DNA of 64,000 bases from contig CAYJKW010000002.1 in assembly GCA_964370765.1 (NCBI GenBank), forward strand, positions 1-64,000. Reading direction: 5' to 3'. The notes beneath the pieces are model-generated. The model saw only the letters and a program-made list of their open reading frames with translations, had not been told where the DNA came from and searched no databases. Shown piece after piece: positions 1 through 9,245 of this stretch. A program made the translations under genes and the position numbers. This DNA is from CAYJBH01 sp964370765. GTDB taxonomy: Bacteria > Bacillota > Clostridia > Oscillospirales > Ruminococcaceae. How positions within the stretch are numbered: the stretch's first letter is position 1; each line of letters opens with the position of its first letter.

Positions 1-1226
1 ACACACACATAGAATGGGAAACTCGCCTTTACAAAGTCTTTCATACTGAGCTTCGTCATCGAACAGGTGATAAACATCATGGAGCCGAAAGGAGGTGTAA
101 GACCACCGATCTGTAAGTTTAATGTAATTACAATACCAAAGTGAACAAGGTCAACGCCCATAGCCTCAAGTGGACCCATAAGTAGTGGCATAAGGATAAG
201 GATTAGCGGTCCTGTATCGATAAACATACCGATAATTAGTAGGAAGATGTTAAGGCCAAATAGGAATATGTACTTGTTGGTTGTAACACCTAGCACCATC
301 TCGGATAGTAGGTGGGGAATTCTCTCCCATGTTAGATAGTAACCGAATAGGTTTGCACCAACAACGATAAACATAACTGTTGCTGTTGAGTAGAATGTTT
401 CTTTAAAGATTGGGATAATGTTCTCTAGCTTAATCTCCTTGTAGATAAGTCCACCAACGATAAAGCAGTAGATAACGGACATAGCACCACCCTCTGTGGC
501 GGTGAAAAGACCCATTCTAAGACCCATGATAAGGCCTAAAGGCATGAATAGGGCAAGGATAGCATCCTTAACGCCGAATACAACCTCTTTAGCGCTTGCT
601 CTTTTTTCCCTTGTTGCGCCATATCCGTGTTTCTTTGCCTCTCTATGCACAACAACCATCATTGCGATAGTTAGCACGATACCCGGTAGGTAACCTGCAA
701 GGAAAAGGTCTGCAACCGAAACCCTGGTAACCATACAGTAGATGATAAGCATTAGGCCGGGCGGGATAATTGTAGGAATAATTGCGGAACAGGCTGTAAC
801 CGCTGCCGAGAAGGATGTGCGGTAGCCACGCCTTTCCATCTCCGGAACAATCATCTTACACTGCATAGCGGCATCGGCATTACTGGAGCCGGAGATACCA
901 CCCATTAGTGTAGAAAGTAGAACGTTAACATGGCCGAGGGAGCCGGGCAGATGCCCAACAAGAATATCGGCAAAGTTCATCAAACGTTTACTGATGCCGG
1001 AGTAGTTCATTACAACACCAACCATTACAAAGAACGGTATAGCAAGTAACGAGTAGGATTCAAGACCGGAAATTAGGTTTTGCAGTGCAAGCTGCGGGGG
1101 GCTTGAATCATTAATGAATAAAAAGTACGTCATGGATGCTGCGATGAGCGAGAATCCGGCCGGTACCTTTAAAAATAGTAGTACTAATGCCAATATCAGT
1201 GGCAAAAAACCTAAAAATTCTTCCAA
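1..1226 (-). CDS. dctM: TRAP transporter large permease, DctM (C-terminus off the window)
   Basis: Large membrane subunit of a tripartite ATP-independent periplasmic-type (TRAP) transporter, which moves an organic anion with a Na+ or H+ gradient using an extracellular binding protein. Translating the minus strand gives one open frame of about 408 residues with many hydrophobic helices and family signatures such as GGISGSSNADAA, IIPTIIPPG and IGGLTPPFGSMM; only the last residues are missing beyond position 1. I chose TTG at 1226 as start because GAGGTG lies 6 nt upstream; an in-frame GTG at 1235 has a poorer site. The start lies 10 nt after the dctQ stop, so the two are translationally linked. 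The substrate cannot be read from the sequence. Confidence 0.9.
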   Translation of the reverse strand, partial: MEEFLGFLPLILALVLLFLKVPAGFSLIAASMTYFLFINDSSPPQLALQNLISGLESYSLLAIPFFVMVGVVMNYSGISKRLMNFADILVGHLPGSLGHVNVLLSTLMGGISGSSNADAAMQCKMIVPEMERRGYRTSFSAAVTACSAIIPTIIPPGLMLIIYCMVTRVSVADLFLAGYLPGIVLTIAMMVVVHREAKKHGYGATREKRASAKEVVFGVKDAILALFMPLGLIMGLRMGLFTATEGGAMSVIYCFIVGGLIYKEIKLENIIPIFKETFYSTATVMFIVVGANLFGYYLTWERIPHLLSEMVLGVTTNKYIFLFGLNIFLLIIGMFIDTGPLILILMPLLMGPLEAMGVDLVHFGIVITLNLQIGGLTPPFGSMMFITCSMTKLSMKDFVKASFPFYVC

Positions 1227-1236
1227 ACCGTTCACC

Positions 1237-1851
1237 TCACTCTTTAACTTCGTCGTTTGCTGCGTCCATCTTGGTTGTTGCTACAGCCTCAGCATCTGCT
1301 GCTGCTTCTGCTTCTCTCTCAGCTCTTACTGCCTCAAGAATATCAACCATTCCGGTATCGTGTAGTTTTGTGGATTTGCCCTGTATCAACCTTACAATCT
1401 TAATAACACCATAGATTGTCATAAGACCAAAACCTATTACAAGAACAACGTTAATATATACATAGCTTAGGCTTAAAACACGAGATGCCTTAGCACCTGT
1501 ATTTATAGTAAGTAAGAAGCTATAATATGTATAGACACCACTTAGCAGTGTCAGGAATGCCATAATAATAATATCGGCTACCTTGCGTGCTTTTGGTGGT
1601 AGCATATTAATAAAAATATCAATCGCAATGTGCTCATCTACCTTAAATGCGGCGGCAATACCAAGGTAGGATGCCCAGATAAAGGTAATAAGTGAAAGTT
1701 CCTCTGCAGCACTTATTGTAAACTGGAAAAAATAACGTAGTACAACGTTAATTGCAGTAAAAATCGTTAGCCCGGCAAGTGCAGCATAACCGATAAACTC
1801 ATCAAGATTTGCTACAAACTTTAATACTCTTTTTATTGACGAATTGCCCAT
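1237..1851 (-). CDS. dctQ: TRAP transporter small permease, DctQ
   Basis: Small membrane subunit of the TRAP transporter that partners DctM. The 204-residue product has four hydrophobic segments in roughly the first 160 residues, the usual DctQ layout, including the typical 'ELSLITFIWASYLG' region after helix 2. It ends with an unusually long, charged, Ala/Glu-rich tail of about 35 residues (AEAEAAADAEAV region), which is more than most family members carry and may be a cytoplasmic extension. It sits between dctP (117 nt upstream) and dctM (10 nt downstream). Family assignment is secure from topology and neighbours; the role of the tail is unknown. Confidence 0.88.
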   Translation of the reverse strand: MGNSSIKRVLKFVANLDEFIGYAALAGLTIFTAINVVLRYFFQFTISAAEELSLITFIWASYLGIAAAFKVDEHIAIDIFINMLPPKARKVADIIIMAFLTLLSGVYTYYSFLLTINTGAKASRVLSLSYVYINVVLVIGFGLMTIYGVIKIVRLIQGKSTKLHDTGMVDILEAVRAEREAEAAADAEAVATTKMDAANDEVKE

Positions 1852-1968
1852 AATCGCTCCTTTTCTTAATTAAACCTTTTAGCAGAACATGGCGGATAAA
1901 TTAACAATAATTTAGCCGCCATGCTCGTTACCACTAAAAAGATTTTAATTTTTGCTTGGTACCGCTAA

Positions 1969-3221
1969 TTATGCAGCACGGATAGCTTCAAGCTCTTCGA
2001 ATAGTAGGTCGTATGCACCATCTTCCCAGCCCGGTAGAGTCTCGTAGTAAGGCTGTGCAGCCTCTCTCCACTCTTCGCGGTCAACTTCGATGATCTCAAC
2101 GCCCTGGTCGATTAGACCCTGACGGCCTGTGGAGTCAAACTCCTCGATAAGCTCGTTGTTGTATACAGCACCTGCATCAAACTCTTCCTGCATGATTGTG
2201 CGCTGCTCTTCTGATAGTGACTGCCAAACAGCCTCAGACATCATAACGGAGGATAGGCCGATGAAGTGACCAGTCTCTGTCTTGTAGTTAAGAATTTCGC
2301 CCATGCCCATGTCGAAATCGTCGCCGTTAGGCATCTCGTAACCTTCGATTAGGCCAGTCTCAAGGCCGTTGTAAACGTCAGCCCACGGTACAACTGTTGG
2401 GCTTGCGCCAAGAATTGTAAATGTGTCTAACCAAACACTTGTAGAAGGAACACGGATTTTGTAACCCTGTAGGTCCTCTAAGCTTCTGATCGGGATATCT
2501 TTAGAAGCGATATGTCTCATACCGAAGCCATAGTCGTAGGTTAAAACTCTGATGCCAGCCTCAGCTGCCTTCTCTGTTAGGCCTGCAACGAACTCGCCCT
2601 GTACAAGCTCTGTGTACTCTTCCTGAGAGTCAACAAGGAAAGGAGCTGCAAGAGAAGCGTATTCCGGTACCCAGTCAACGATACAGCTTGTCTCAAATAC
2701 GTTGATGAAATCAGCACCGTTAACACACTGCTCAGCGCCATCAACACCGTTTGCGATCTGTGCTGCGTCAAACAGCTCAAACTGTAGTGCACCACCGGTT
2801 CTCTCGGTGATAGCCTCTGTTGCCTGNNNNNNNNNNNNNNNNNNNNNNNNNNNNNNNNNNNNNNNNNNNNNNNNNNNNNNNNNNNNNNNNNNNNNNNNNN
2901 NNNNNNNNNNNNNNNNNNNNNNNNNNACAGCTCAAACTGTAGTGCACCACCGGTTCTCTCGGTGATAGCCTCTGTTGCCTGTACTAGCGCAAGGTCAAGT
3001 GGGTTGCCTACGTAGAATGTATGGCTTACCATGAATGTTTTGGGGTTCTCTGCTGTAGGTGCATCACCTGCAGGCTCTGCAGTGTCTTCACCCTCTGTTG
3101 CTGTAGATGTGGAAGTAGGTTCCTCTGTAGTTGCTGGAGCTTCCTCTGCAGGAGCCGAGCAGCTAACTAGTGTGGCTGTGCAAAGTGCGATAGCCATCAG
3201 AATGCTCATGAATTTTTTCAT
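1969..3221 (-). CDS. dctP: TRAP transporter substrate-binding lipoprotein, DctP (split by a scaffold gap)
   Basis: Extracellular solute-binding subunit of the TRAP transporter. The start at 3221 follows a strong GGAGG and encodes a signal peptide with lipobox LVSC, so the protein is a lipoprotein, then a Thr/Glu/Ala-rich linker and a DctP fold. The reading frame is broken only by 100 N at 2827-2926. The 55 bases on each side of the gap are identical (2772-2826 and 2927-2981). Collapsing one copy plus the N removes 155 nt and restores one continuous frame of 366 codons (365 residues) that runs ALQFEL-FDAAQIANGVDG through the join to the C-terminus. The break is therefore an assembly artefact, not a pseudogene. 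The ligand is unknown. Confidence 0.87.
2772..2981. other. Scaffold gap of 100 N flanked by a 55-bp duplicate
   Basis: N run at 2827-2926. The 55 bp ending at 2826 recur exactly at 2927-2981. An exact duplicate of one fixed length at a contig join is what a de Bruijn assembler leaves when two contigs share a terminal k-mer, so the true gap length is probably minus 55. Confidence 0.93.
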
Positions 3222-3243
3222 TACTTACGATCCTCCTCAAATC

Positions 3244-4623
3244 CTAATGAATTCTTACTTTTTGCCTTTTTAGTTCGTTTTGTACCTCTGCTACATCCAC
3301 CTTTGATGTCGTGGTATCCATCTTAAGTGAGATAGCAGCTGCAACTCCGGCAGCCTGGCCGGTAACGACACAACAAGACATATTTCTATACGAACAATGA
3401 GCTACCTCATCGCCGGATATAGACCTTCCTGCTACCAGTAGATTATCGATATTCTCCGGTACCATACAGCCATATGGTATCTGATAATATCTTCCCGTTG
3501 TTGGGATAATTAGGTAGCTTCTTCCATCGATAAATTCTGGGAAGATTCCTATTGTATCCTCAAAACGTCCCTGGTCTGTTACATGCTCCCTTGTTAGGTA
3601 TGCACGTCCTTTAATCTTACGAGATTCCCTTGTTCCTATTGCAGAGCCAAAATTTCTTATCCTTGAATTTTCAAAGCCCGGAACCTTTGCCCTAAGACCT
3701 TTCATTGCTTCTAAAACACTTCTGCGGCCAACTATCTCTGCCCTACTTAGGTCTTCTACATCGGTACAGTCAAAACCACTCATGAAAACCATGTTCATCT
3801 GTAGAACTTCGCCGGTTTCATCATCAATATTACTGTATGTGCCACCAATTGCAACACCCGGCTCTGGGTTAATTATACCCTCTTCCCTCGCCTCGATAAA
3901 CGGCCTCTCTATAAAAGGAGAGAACATATCATCCTCTTTACCGGTTGTAATCTGTTTCCAGCACTCACCGCCGCCCCAATCTCTGTAGGTAGGCTTAAGA
4001 TCATTATCTATATAATCCTTGAATTTTTTTGTCTCTACACTTTTACAAACAAATGTAGTTGTTACACCCATAAGGTCGTCCTTTTCACCCATTGTGAATG
4101 GAGCGCCTACAAATGCTGCTATATCGGCATCACCAGAGCAATCAATTATACGATTTGCTAATATTGCCTGCCTGCCGGATTTACTCTCGGTAATAACACC
4201 TTTGATTAGCCCATCCTCAGTAATGCTATCGGTTACTAGGGTATGGAAAAGAACCTCAACACCTGCCTCAAGTACAAAATCATCTAAAAGAGGTTTAAAC
4301 ATCTCGGTGTCGAACACCATACTCTCGGACTGTACCTCTTTAGTGGCGATCCCCCATTCGATGGCCTTTTCCTCAAGCTCAATTGCAATACCACCGGCCT
4401 CGATAGTGCCCTCGTGGCGATACCAAGCAAACGACTCAACACCTGCAAGAGTAATGTTACCACCAAGGCAACCATACCTTTCGATAATTAGTGCCTTAGC
4501 ACCGGCTCGTGCTGCACCTACAGCCGCTGCGATGCCTGCAGGACCACCGCCAACTACAAGGACATCGGTCTCACGCATTACCGGAATCTCTCTTGCTTTT
4601 TCTTGAAATACAACTTTTGACAT
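3244..4623 (-). CDS. FAD-dependent oxidoreductase (FAD_oxidored family) of the TRAP operon
   Basis: Flavoprotein of 459 residues. It opens with a Rossmann-type FAD motif (VLVVGGGPAGIAAAVGAARAG, residues about 19-39), has the FAD family signature DCSGDADIAA near residue 162, and a C-terminal FAD-contact segment (NLLVAGRSISGDEVAHCSYRN). This matches the FAD_oxidored family, whose members oxidise or reduce small organic acids or cofactors of mostly unknown identity. Start ATG at 4623 has GAGGAG 7 nt upstream. It is first in an operon with dctP (22 nt downstream), dctQ and dctM, so it very probably acts on the compound the transporter imports. No signal peptide is seen, so the enzyme is cytoplasmic. 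Exact reaction unknown. Confidence 0.8.
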   Translation of the reverse strand: MSKVVFQEKAREIPVMRETDVLVVGGGPAGIAAAVGAARAGAKALIIERYGCLGGNITLAGVESFAWYRHEGTIEAGGIAIELEEKAIEWGIATKEVQSESMVFDTEMFKPLLDDFVLEAGVEVLFHTLVTDSITEDGLIKGVITESKSGRQAILANRIIDCSGDADIAAFVGAPFTMGEKDDLMGVTTTFVCKSVETKKFKDYIDNDLKPTYRDWGGGECWKQITTGKEDDMFSPFIERPFIEAREEGIINPEPGVAIGGTYSNIDDETGEVLQMNMVFMSGFDCTDVEDLSRAEIVGRRSVLEAMKGLRAKVPGFENSRIRNFGSAIGTRESRKIKGRAYLTREHVTDQGRFEDTIGIFPEFIDGRSYLIIPTTGRYYQIPYGCMVPENIDNLLVAGRSISGDEVAHCSYRNMSCCVVTGQAAGVAAAISLKMDTTTSKVDVAEVQNELKRQKVRIH

Positions 4624-4772
4624 TTAACACTCCTCATCTGCACCATGTGCTGTGTCGATCTCATATTTTTAACACAAACAGCTACTATTATTAAATCGTA
4701 TTATTATATTATTTAATTTTCATCTGTCTATTTAAAACTAAATTTCTATGGTTACAAAAAATTTTCATTTTT

Positions 4773-4797
4773 TTGTATACAATTTCACTATGTGAAA
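4773..4797. promoter_or_regulatory. Two adjacent palindromes, operator-like
   Basis: TTGTATACAA (4773-4782, perfect 10-bp palindrome) is followed immediately by TTTCAC-TAT-GTGAAA (4783-4797). Both lie just downstream of the inferred transcription start of the FAD/TRAP operon, a position where repressors act. The regulator is not in the window. Confidence 0.4.
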
Positions 4798-4817
4798 CTC
4801 AGTTTTACTTCTACTAC

Positions 4818-4846
4818 ATTATACATCCTACCCATTAGTTGGTCAA
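4818..4846 (-). promoter_or_regulatory. Sigma-A-type promoter of the FAD oxidoreductase-TRAP operon
   Basis: Minus strand: -35 TTGACC (4846-4841), 17-nt spacer, -10 TATAAT (4823-4818). It is a near-consensus match on the correct strand. Confidence 0.6.
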
Positions 4847-5031
4847 TATCATTTTTATATTTTTAACTTAATTTGTTATATTGAACAACTTTATCTTTTG
4901 TTTTTTTACATATGCGATAGTTGCAAAGTAAAAAACGCTTAATTGGTAACAAAAGGGTTACAAAACATGTTTTTGTTTTTGCAGATTATGGTTGCACCGT
5001 AGTTTATTAGCTTTAATTTATTACAAAATAA

Positions 5032-5070
5032 AAAAGGTCGGAACTAGCAGTTTGCTAGCTCCGACCTTTT
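5032..5070 (-). terminator. Rho-independent terminator of the GH25 gene
   Basis: An 18-bp stem with one mismatch (5032-5049 with 5053-5070) and a 3-nt loop, with T-rich flanks on both sides. It lies about 50 nt after the stop of the GH25 gene. Confidence 0.75.
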
Positions 5071-5117
5071 ATTATTTAATTTTGACTACGTTAATATAAG
5101 TTTTCTGTGATTTAAAG

Positions 5118-7583
5118 CTATCTTTTGTAGCTATAGTTATAATCAACATTGCCCGCAATTCCCGGGCATCTTCCGGTACTGGTGTACTGCCATATATCAT
5201 AACGATAGGCGAAATCTGTCTGTGCGGTGTAGTGTGCAAGCCAGATTCTATTGTGATCTATCGCGCTGTAGTCAAGTTGATTTAGGAACCAGGATTTGCT
5301 TGCATAAACCATCGGTATCTTGCCGCCGTTACGCACGGTATCACAAAATGCATTTGTTATCTGTGTTCTTACAGCTTTTGAGATATTGTTTGCATGACCT
5401 CCGGACTGATACTCGGTGTCAAACGTTATTCCGTATGCAAGGCTGTAACCAGCTGTAAGCTGCAGGCAGAAACTTGCCTCCTCAATAGCCTCTTGTACTG
5501 TAATAGCCTGCGTAAAGAAGTAGACTCCAACATCAAGTCCTGCAGCGATTGCACCGTTAAGATTTGTCCTAAAGTAGGGGTCCTCTACAAGTTTTCCGGT
5601 AGAGTAGCCACGGTAACCTGCACGTATAATTGCAAAGTCGACTCCACTTGCCGCAACTGCGTTCCAATCGATAACACCCTGCCATTTAGAAACATCGATA
5701 CCATCACCTGCGGTAATCTCTAACGCTTTGCCATCTGCACCAAAATAATATTCTACTCCACCTATAATATAACGACCATCCTTAACCATGTTTCCGTTTG
5801 CATCATAGTAGTAATCGCCATGCCAACCGGTTTTAATTGTAACTTCCGGCTCCGGCTCATGCTTTGTTGCAAAGCTTGCAAATGGTTCGTTCATTACACG
5901 GTTTGTCCCCGAACCGTTAAAAAGCTCGCTTTCCGGTACCGGTTTAGTTGTTATCTGCGGCGTTGTGGTTGAGCTACTTGATGAAGGGATACTTGACGAA
6001 GGTACCGACACCGACGATGATGAAGATGACGGTATAGATGTACTCGACGAGGAAGATGACGACGGTGTAGACACGCTACTGGATGATGGTGTCGAGCTAG
6101 ACGAAGCTGATGTAGAGCTGCTTAGTACTGAAGAAGATATCCCTCCCTCTGCCGGAGAGCTATTTATTGGAATAATCTCATCACTTGTTTTTGTAAACAA
6201 ACTACCTAAAAGCCCTGTGGATATATTAAACGATGCGGTAGTAACTGTGGATATGATTTCTTCGGCGCCGATTATCTTGCCCTCTGCATCGGTAATAAAT
6301 TTAAACGTTCTGTTCGCATATGTACCGGTAGTTACGGTAAACTCACTATCGGCAGTTTTAGGGGTATAGTAAACAGCCTCTGTTGATGGGGTGGTTGTTC
6401 CACCTTCTGACGGCAACTCATCACCAAGGTCTGTCGCCGGCGGTGGTGCGGTACCATTAGAATCTACAGGCGGGGAGCTTCCGTTAAACTCGGCATCCTC
6501 CTGCGATATATCTATATCAGATTCATCTACAATAAGATCCTCTAAATCCTCCTCATCAAGGGGGTTTGTATCTATTGTCAACTTTACATCAACAATCTTT
6601 GGCTTTATAGCTGGGTAACCATCACTTGGGTGAAGAATTGCTATATAGCTACCTTCCTCCTCTAGTTCATCTATCTCTAAAAAGCCTGTTTCATCGGTTA
6701 TTGTATGTATGGATTTTTGACCCTTAGGGTCAATCAGTGTTATTGTAAATGGTATTCCTGTTATCGGAGTTCCTGTATCATCTACAACACGTATCTCAAG
6801 CAGGTCCTCTGCCGAGGCAAGCGAGAGATCAATTCCTTGGGTCTGCGATGACTCCGCATTGTTTAATAGCTGATACTCTATTACCGGAGTGCCGGTTGGT
6901 AGTACCGCGGCTTCATCGGCCTCTACAGTGGTTTGGGTAACAACCGCAACTCCGAAAAACGAAGAAGGGTTACCACCAGAAAAATGCCAAAGTGCAAGCA
7001 CTGATCCAACCATTAATAAAAAGCAGAATCCCACAACAGCCGAAATTAATGCTACACGTGATTTCTTTTTTGCATTGGACGGTTCGGACTTTTTATTATC
7101 CTTATCAGTTGTTTTGCGTCTAGAACCTTTTTTATCGTTTAAAGGCGCTACCTCGTCCATCTGCTTTAATTTTTCAGTAAATGGATTGACCTTTACATCT
7201 GTACTATCCTTAACGTTATCCTTTATAAGTTCTATCGTTATCGGCTGTAACTCTTCCGGAATATTATCTGCTAAAACCTTTTTTTCAATCGGTTTCTCCA
7301 CCTGCTGTTTCACTGGCTGATCAATCGGTTTAACAGGCTTAACGGGCTCTGCCTTGTCTATTCTACCCTTTTTTACATTGTTAAGCACATTTGTAACAGA
7401 CCCAGGCTTTCCTCTTTTAAGTACAGGGCTATTATCTATTGTAATCTCAACTTTTTTGGGCATATCAACAGGCGGCACAACCTCTTTAGGTTGCTCCGGC
7501 ATCTGCTGTGCAGAATTGACAGCAGGCTTTTTTCCTTCTTTGTTGTAAAAAGGAATCTTTTTATCACCCTTTACAAATCGCAT
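5118..7583 (-). CDS. Membrane-anchored GH25 (lysozyme-like) protein with long disordered regions
   Basis: An 821-residue cell-wall protein. Order of parts: a Lys/Pro/Asp-rich cytoplasmic stretch (1-175); one transmembrane helix (about 176-199); a region with a carboxypeptidase-regulatory-like or Ig-like fold (about 260-340); a Ser-rich, Thr-rich linker (about 490-555); a choline-binding-type YY-repeat (GDYYYDANGN...YYFGADGKAL, about 583-620); and a C-terminal GH25 domain (626-821). GH25 enzymes are N-acetylmuramidases. The catalytic D-x-E is visible as FDTE (about 721-724), along with the family opening GIDVSKWQG and the end DIWQYTS. The type II topology puts the hydrolase outside. It is monocistronic with a terminator after it. 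Probably a cell-wall remodelling enzyme; the roughly 175-residue cytoplasmic tail is unusual for this family and could bind a partner. Confidence 0.82.
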   Translation of the reverse strand: MRFVKGDKKIPFYNKEGKKPAVNSAQQMPEQPKEVVPPVDMPKKVEITIDNSPVLKRGKPGSVTNVLNNVKKGRIDKAEPVKPVKPIDQPVKQQVEKPIEKKVLADNIPEELQPITIELIKDNVKDSTDVKVNPFTEKLKQMDEVAPLNDKKGSRRKTTDKDNKKSEPSNAKKKSRVALISAVVGFCFLLMVGSVLALWHFSGGNPSSFFGVAVVTQTTVEADEAAVLPTGTPVIEYQLLNNAESSQTQGIDLSLASAEDLLEIRVVDDTGTPITGIPFTITLIDPKGQKSIHTITDETGFLEIDELEEEGSYIAILHPSDGYPAIKPKIVDVKLTIDTNPLDEEDLEDLIVDESDIDISQEDAEFNGSSPPVDSNGTAPPPATDLGDELPSEGGTTTPSTEAVYYTPKTADSEFTVTTGTYANRTFKFITDAEGKIIGAEEIISTVTTASFNISTGLLGSLFTKTSDEIIPINSSPAEGGISSSVLSSSTSASSSSTPSSSSVSTPSSSSSSSTSIPSSSSSSVSVPSSSIPSSSSSTTTPQITTKPVPESELFNGSGTNRVMNEPFASFATKHEPEPEVTIKTGWHGDYYYDANGNMVKDGRYIIGGVEYYFGADGKALEITAGDGIDVSKWQGVIDWNAVAASGVDFAIIRAGYRGYSTGKLVEDPYFRTNLNGAIAAGLDVGVYFFTQAITVQEAIEEASFCLQLTAGYSLAYGITFDTEYQSGGHANNISKAVRTQITNAFCDTVRNGGKIPMVYASKSWFLNQLDYSAIDHNRIWLAHYTAQTDFAYRYDIWQYTSTGRCPGIAGNVDYNYSYKR

Positions 7584-7731
7584 ATTGCTCCTTGTTTTCT
7601 ATATAATACAAATTAAACTTAAAAAATTGTACACCTATACTATTTTACACAGTATACTATATGTATTTATATTTGTCAACATCTGTAAAACAATGTAGCT
7701 GTATAGTATTTTAAGTCAAGGCAATAATACT

Positions 7732-8439
7732 TTAAGTAATATCGTTTGCTATAGCTACTGTTTTAAGTAAAATAGAGCTGGCTGTCTCGCAAAACTCGGT
7801 AATATCAAATTCAATATTACCCGCAACTTCAACTCCGGCAACATCGTCCGCATTATCGCTAATACTACGAATAATAAGACAAGGGACATCATTCTTTGCA
7901 GCGATATGGCTTACCGATGCACCCTCCATCTCAACGCAATCGGGATTACAGCGGGAACGTATGTCTGCCTTAAGGGCATCACTTCCCACAAACAAATCGC
8001 CTGTTGCAATGCTACCACAAAGATGTTTAATTGAAAGTTCGGCACAGGATTTATCGGCAGCGGCAAGCAATGTCTTATCAGCCTTGTAACCTTTTAGATG
8101 TGGGTAGGACTGTGCAAGCATGTCTATCTCTGCATCATGATAAAAAACCGTTTCACCCAAAACAACGTCATTAATTCCCACTCTTCCACTCATATTCCCT
8201 GCGATACCGCTAAATATTACAGCATCACAACTAAAATGGCTGCATAGCAGTTGAGTTGCTGCCGCAGACGCAGCCTTGCCCATCCCTGCACAGCAGACGA
8301 CAAGGGAAATGCCCTTATAGCTACCGTTATAAAAGTCTACGCCTCCAACAGTAGTTTTGACAACATCAGACATCTTCGAAACTGTTAGTTTAATTTCACC
8401 CTCAAGGGCGCCAAGCACCCCAATTTTACTAAATTTCAT
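7732..8439 (-). CDS. mtnN: 5'-methylthioadenosine/S-adenosylhomocysteine nucleosidase family protein
   Basis: A 235-residue nucleoside phosphorylase-fold enzyme. MTA/SAH nucleosidases cleave the N-glycosidic bond of MTA and SAH to release adenine. Family residues are present: Glu13 (ALEGEI), the ligand motif VEMEGAS with Glu170 and Glu172, and the catalytic Asp195 in SISDNADD. Length is normal. It starts 2 nt after the HisF-like stop, at the end of the polysaccharide/HisH/HisF operon, which is not the usual setting (luxS or metabolic neighbours). The substrate may therefore be something other than MTA or SAH; related enzymes cleave futalosine or other nucleosides. Family call sure, substrate less so. 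Confidence 0.85.
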   Translation of the reverse strand: MKFSKIGVLGALEGEIKLTVSKMSDVVKTTVGGVDFYNGSYKGISLVVCCAGMGKAASAAATQLLCSHFSCDAVIFSGIAGNMSGRVGINDVVLGETVFYHDAEIDMLAQSYPHLKGYKADKTLLAAADKSCAELSIKHLCGSIATGDLFVGSDALKADIRSRCNPDCVEMEGASVSHIAAKNDVPCLIIRSISDNADDVAGVEVAGNIEFDITEFCETASSILLKTVAIANDIT

Positions 8440-8441
8440 CT

Positions 8442-9245
8442 TTAACCCTTTCCACCACCATGCGGCCTCATATGAACACCGTTTGCAATAAGATATTCTT
8501 TTACCTCACCTACAGTATAATTTTTACTAAGCCTTGGCGAATAAAGCATACTGCTCATAATAGCTGCCTGTGCCGGACAGTTGTTAAACAATTCGGCAAG
8601 GTGTTGCGGAGTTCCTGCACCGCCGGAGGCTATCAATGGAACAGAGAGCATATCGGCTGCAGCCTTTGTTATTTTCATTTCGTATCCGCCAACCATACCA
8701 TCGTTATCAATGCTATTAAGGCAGACTTCGCCTGCACCAAGTTCTTCCCCTCTTTTCACCCACTCTAACGCATCAAGTCCGGTTGCAAGGCGTGCGCCAT
8801 CAATAAACACTTCATAACCACTTGGTATTTTTTCACTGACCCCTACAAATTTGACCTGCGTGGACAATACGATACATTGTGCTCCAAAGGCATTGGCTCC
8901 CTGTGTAATAATTTCTGGGTTGCGTACTGCCATGGAGTCTATGCTTATCTTCTCAGCACCGGCTTTAAGTGTCATATACATATCATCAAGACTTTTAATT
9001 CCACCACCGACTGTAAACGGTATAAACACCTTAGATGCTACTTTCTTTACCATCTCGATATCAATCTTACGTTTTTCGGCACTTGCCTTTATATCGTAAA
9101 AAACAAGTTCATCTATACCATCCGCATAAACCTTTTCGGCAAGCTCCTCAGCGGGTGCAACATTTATATTGTCCTCAAACTGCTGTGCCTTAGTAACCAT
9201 ACCGTTCACAACATCAAAGCATGCAATTAAGCGTCTAGTCAGCAT
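8442..9245 (-). CDS. HisF-like (beta/alpha)8 protein with Gln at catalytic position 130
   Basis: A 267-residue relative of HisF, the cyclase subunit of imidazole glycerol phosphate synthase. It keeps the opening with Asp11 (IACFDVVNG), Lys19, the phosphate loops FTVGGGI and IASGGAG, and SIDNDG. At the place where HisF has AIDAK with the general acid Asp130, it reads STQVK, so residue 130 is Gln. Both Asp11 and Asp130 are needed for cyclase activity in HisF, so histidine synthesis is unlikely. It overlaps the HisH-like gene by 7 nt and sits in a surface-polysaccharide operon with no other his gene. It may instead receive ammonia from HisH for amidation of another phosphorylated substrate. It differs from the WbpG-linked HisF2 type, which lacks Asp11. 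Confidence 0.75.
   Translation of the reverse strand: MLTRRLIACFDVVNGMVTKAQQFEDNINVAPAEELAEKVYADGIDELVFYDIKASAEKRKIDIEMVKKVASKVFIPFTVGGGIKSLDDMYMTLKAGAEKISIDSMAVRNPEIITQGANAFGAQCIVLSTQVKFVGVSEKIPSGYEVFIDGARLATGLDALEWVKRGEELGAGEVCLNSIDNDGMVGGYEMKITKAAADMLSVPLIASGGAGTPQHLAELFNNCPAQAAIMSSMLYSPRLSKNYTVGEVKEYLIANGVHMRPHGGGKG

Larger units (their letters stand above)
4624..5030. other. A+T-rich intergenic region holding the TRAP-operon promoter and two palindromes
   Basis: About 490 nt separate two minus-strand genes (4624-5117). Besides the promoter and operator-like repeats listed separately and the terminator at 5032-5070, I see no coding potential and no structured RNA. The predicted transcript leader of the FAD/TRAP operon is about 190 nt, which leaves room for post-transcriptional control. 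Confidence 0.5.

Noticed and set aside
2577..3221. Separate truncated dctP pseudogene
   Set aside because: The break is caused by the N run and duplicated 55 bp; the frame is intact after collapsing them.
4019..4606. 195-codon plus-strand frame
   Set aside because: Antisense of the FAD oxidoreductase; the minus-strand frame has clear FAD motifs.
5965..6369. Acidic Asp-rich plus-strand frame of 134 codons
   Set aside because: It is the antisense image of the Ser-rich linker of the GH25 protein.
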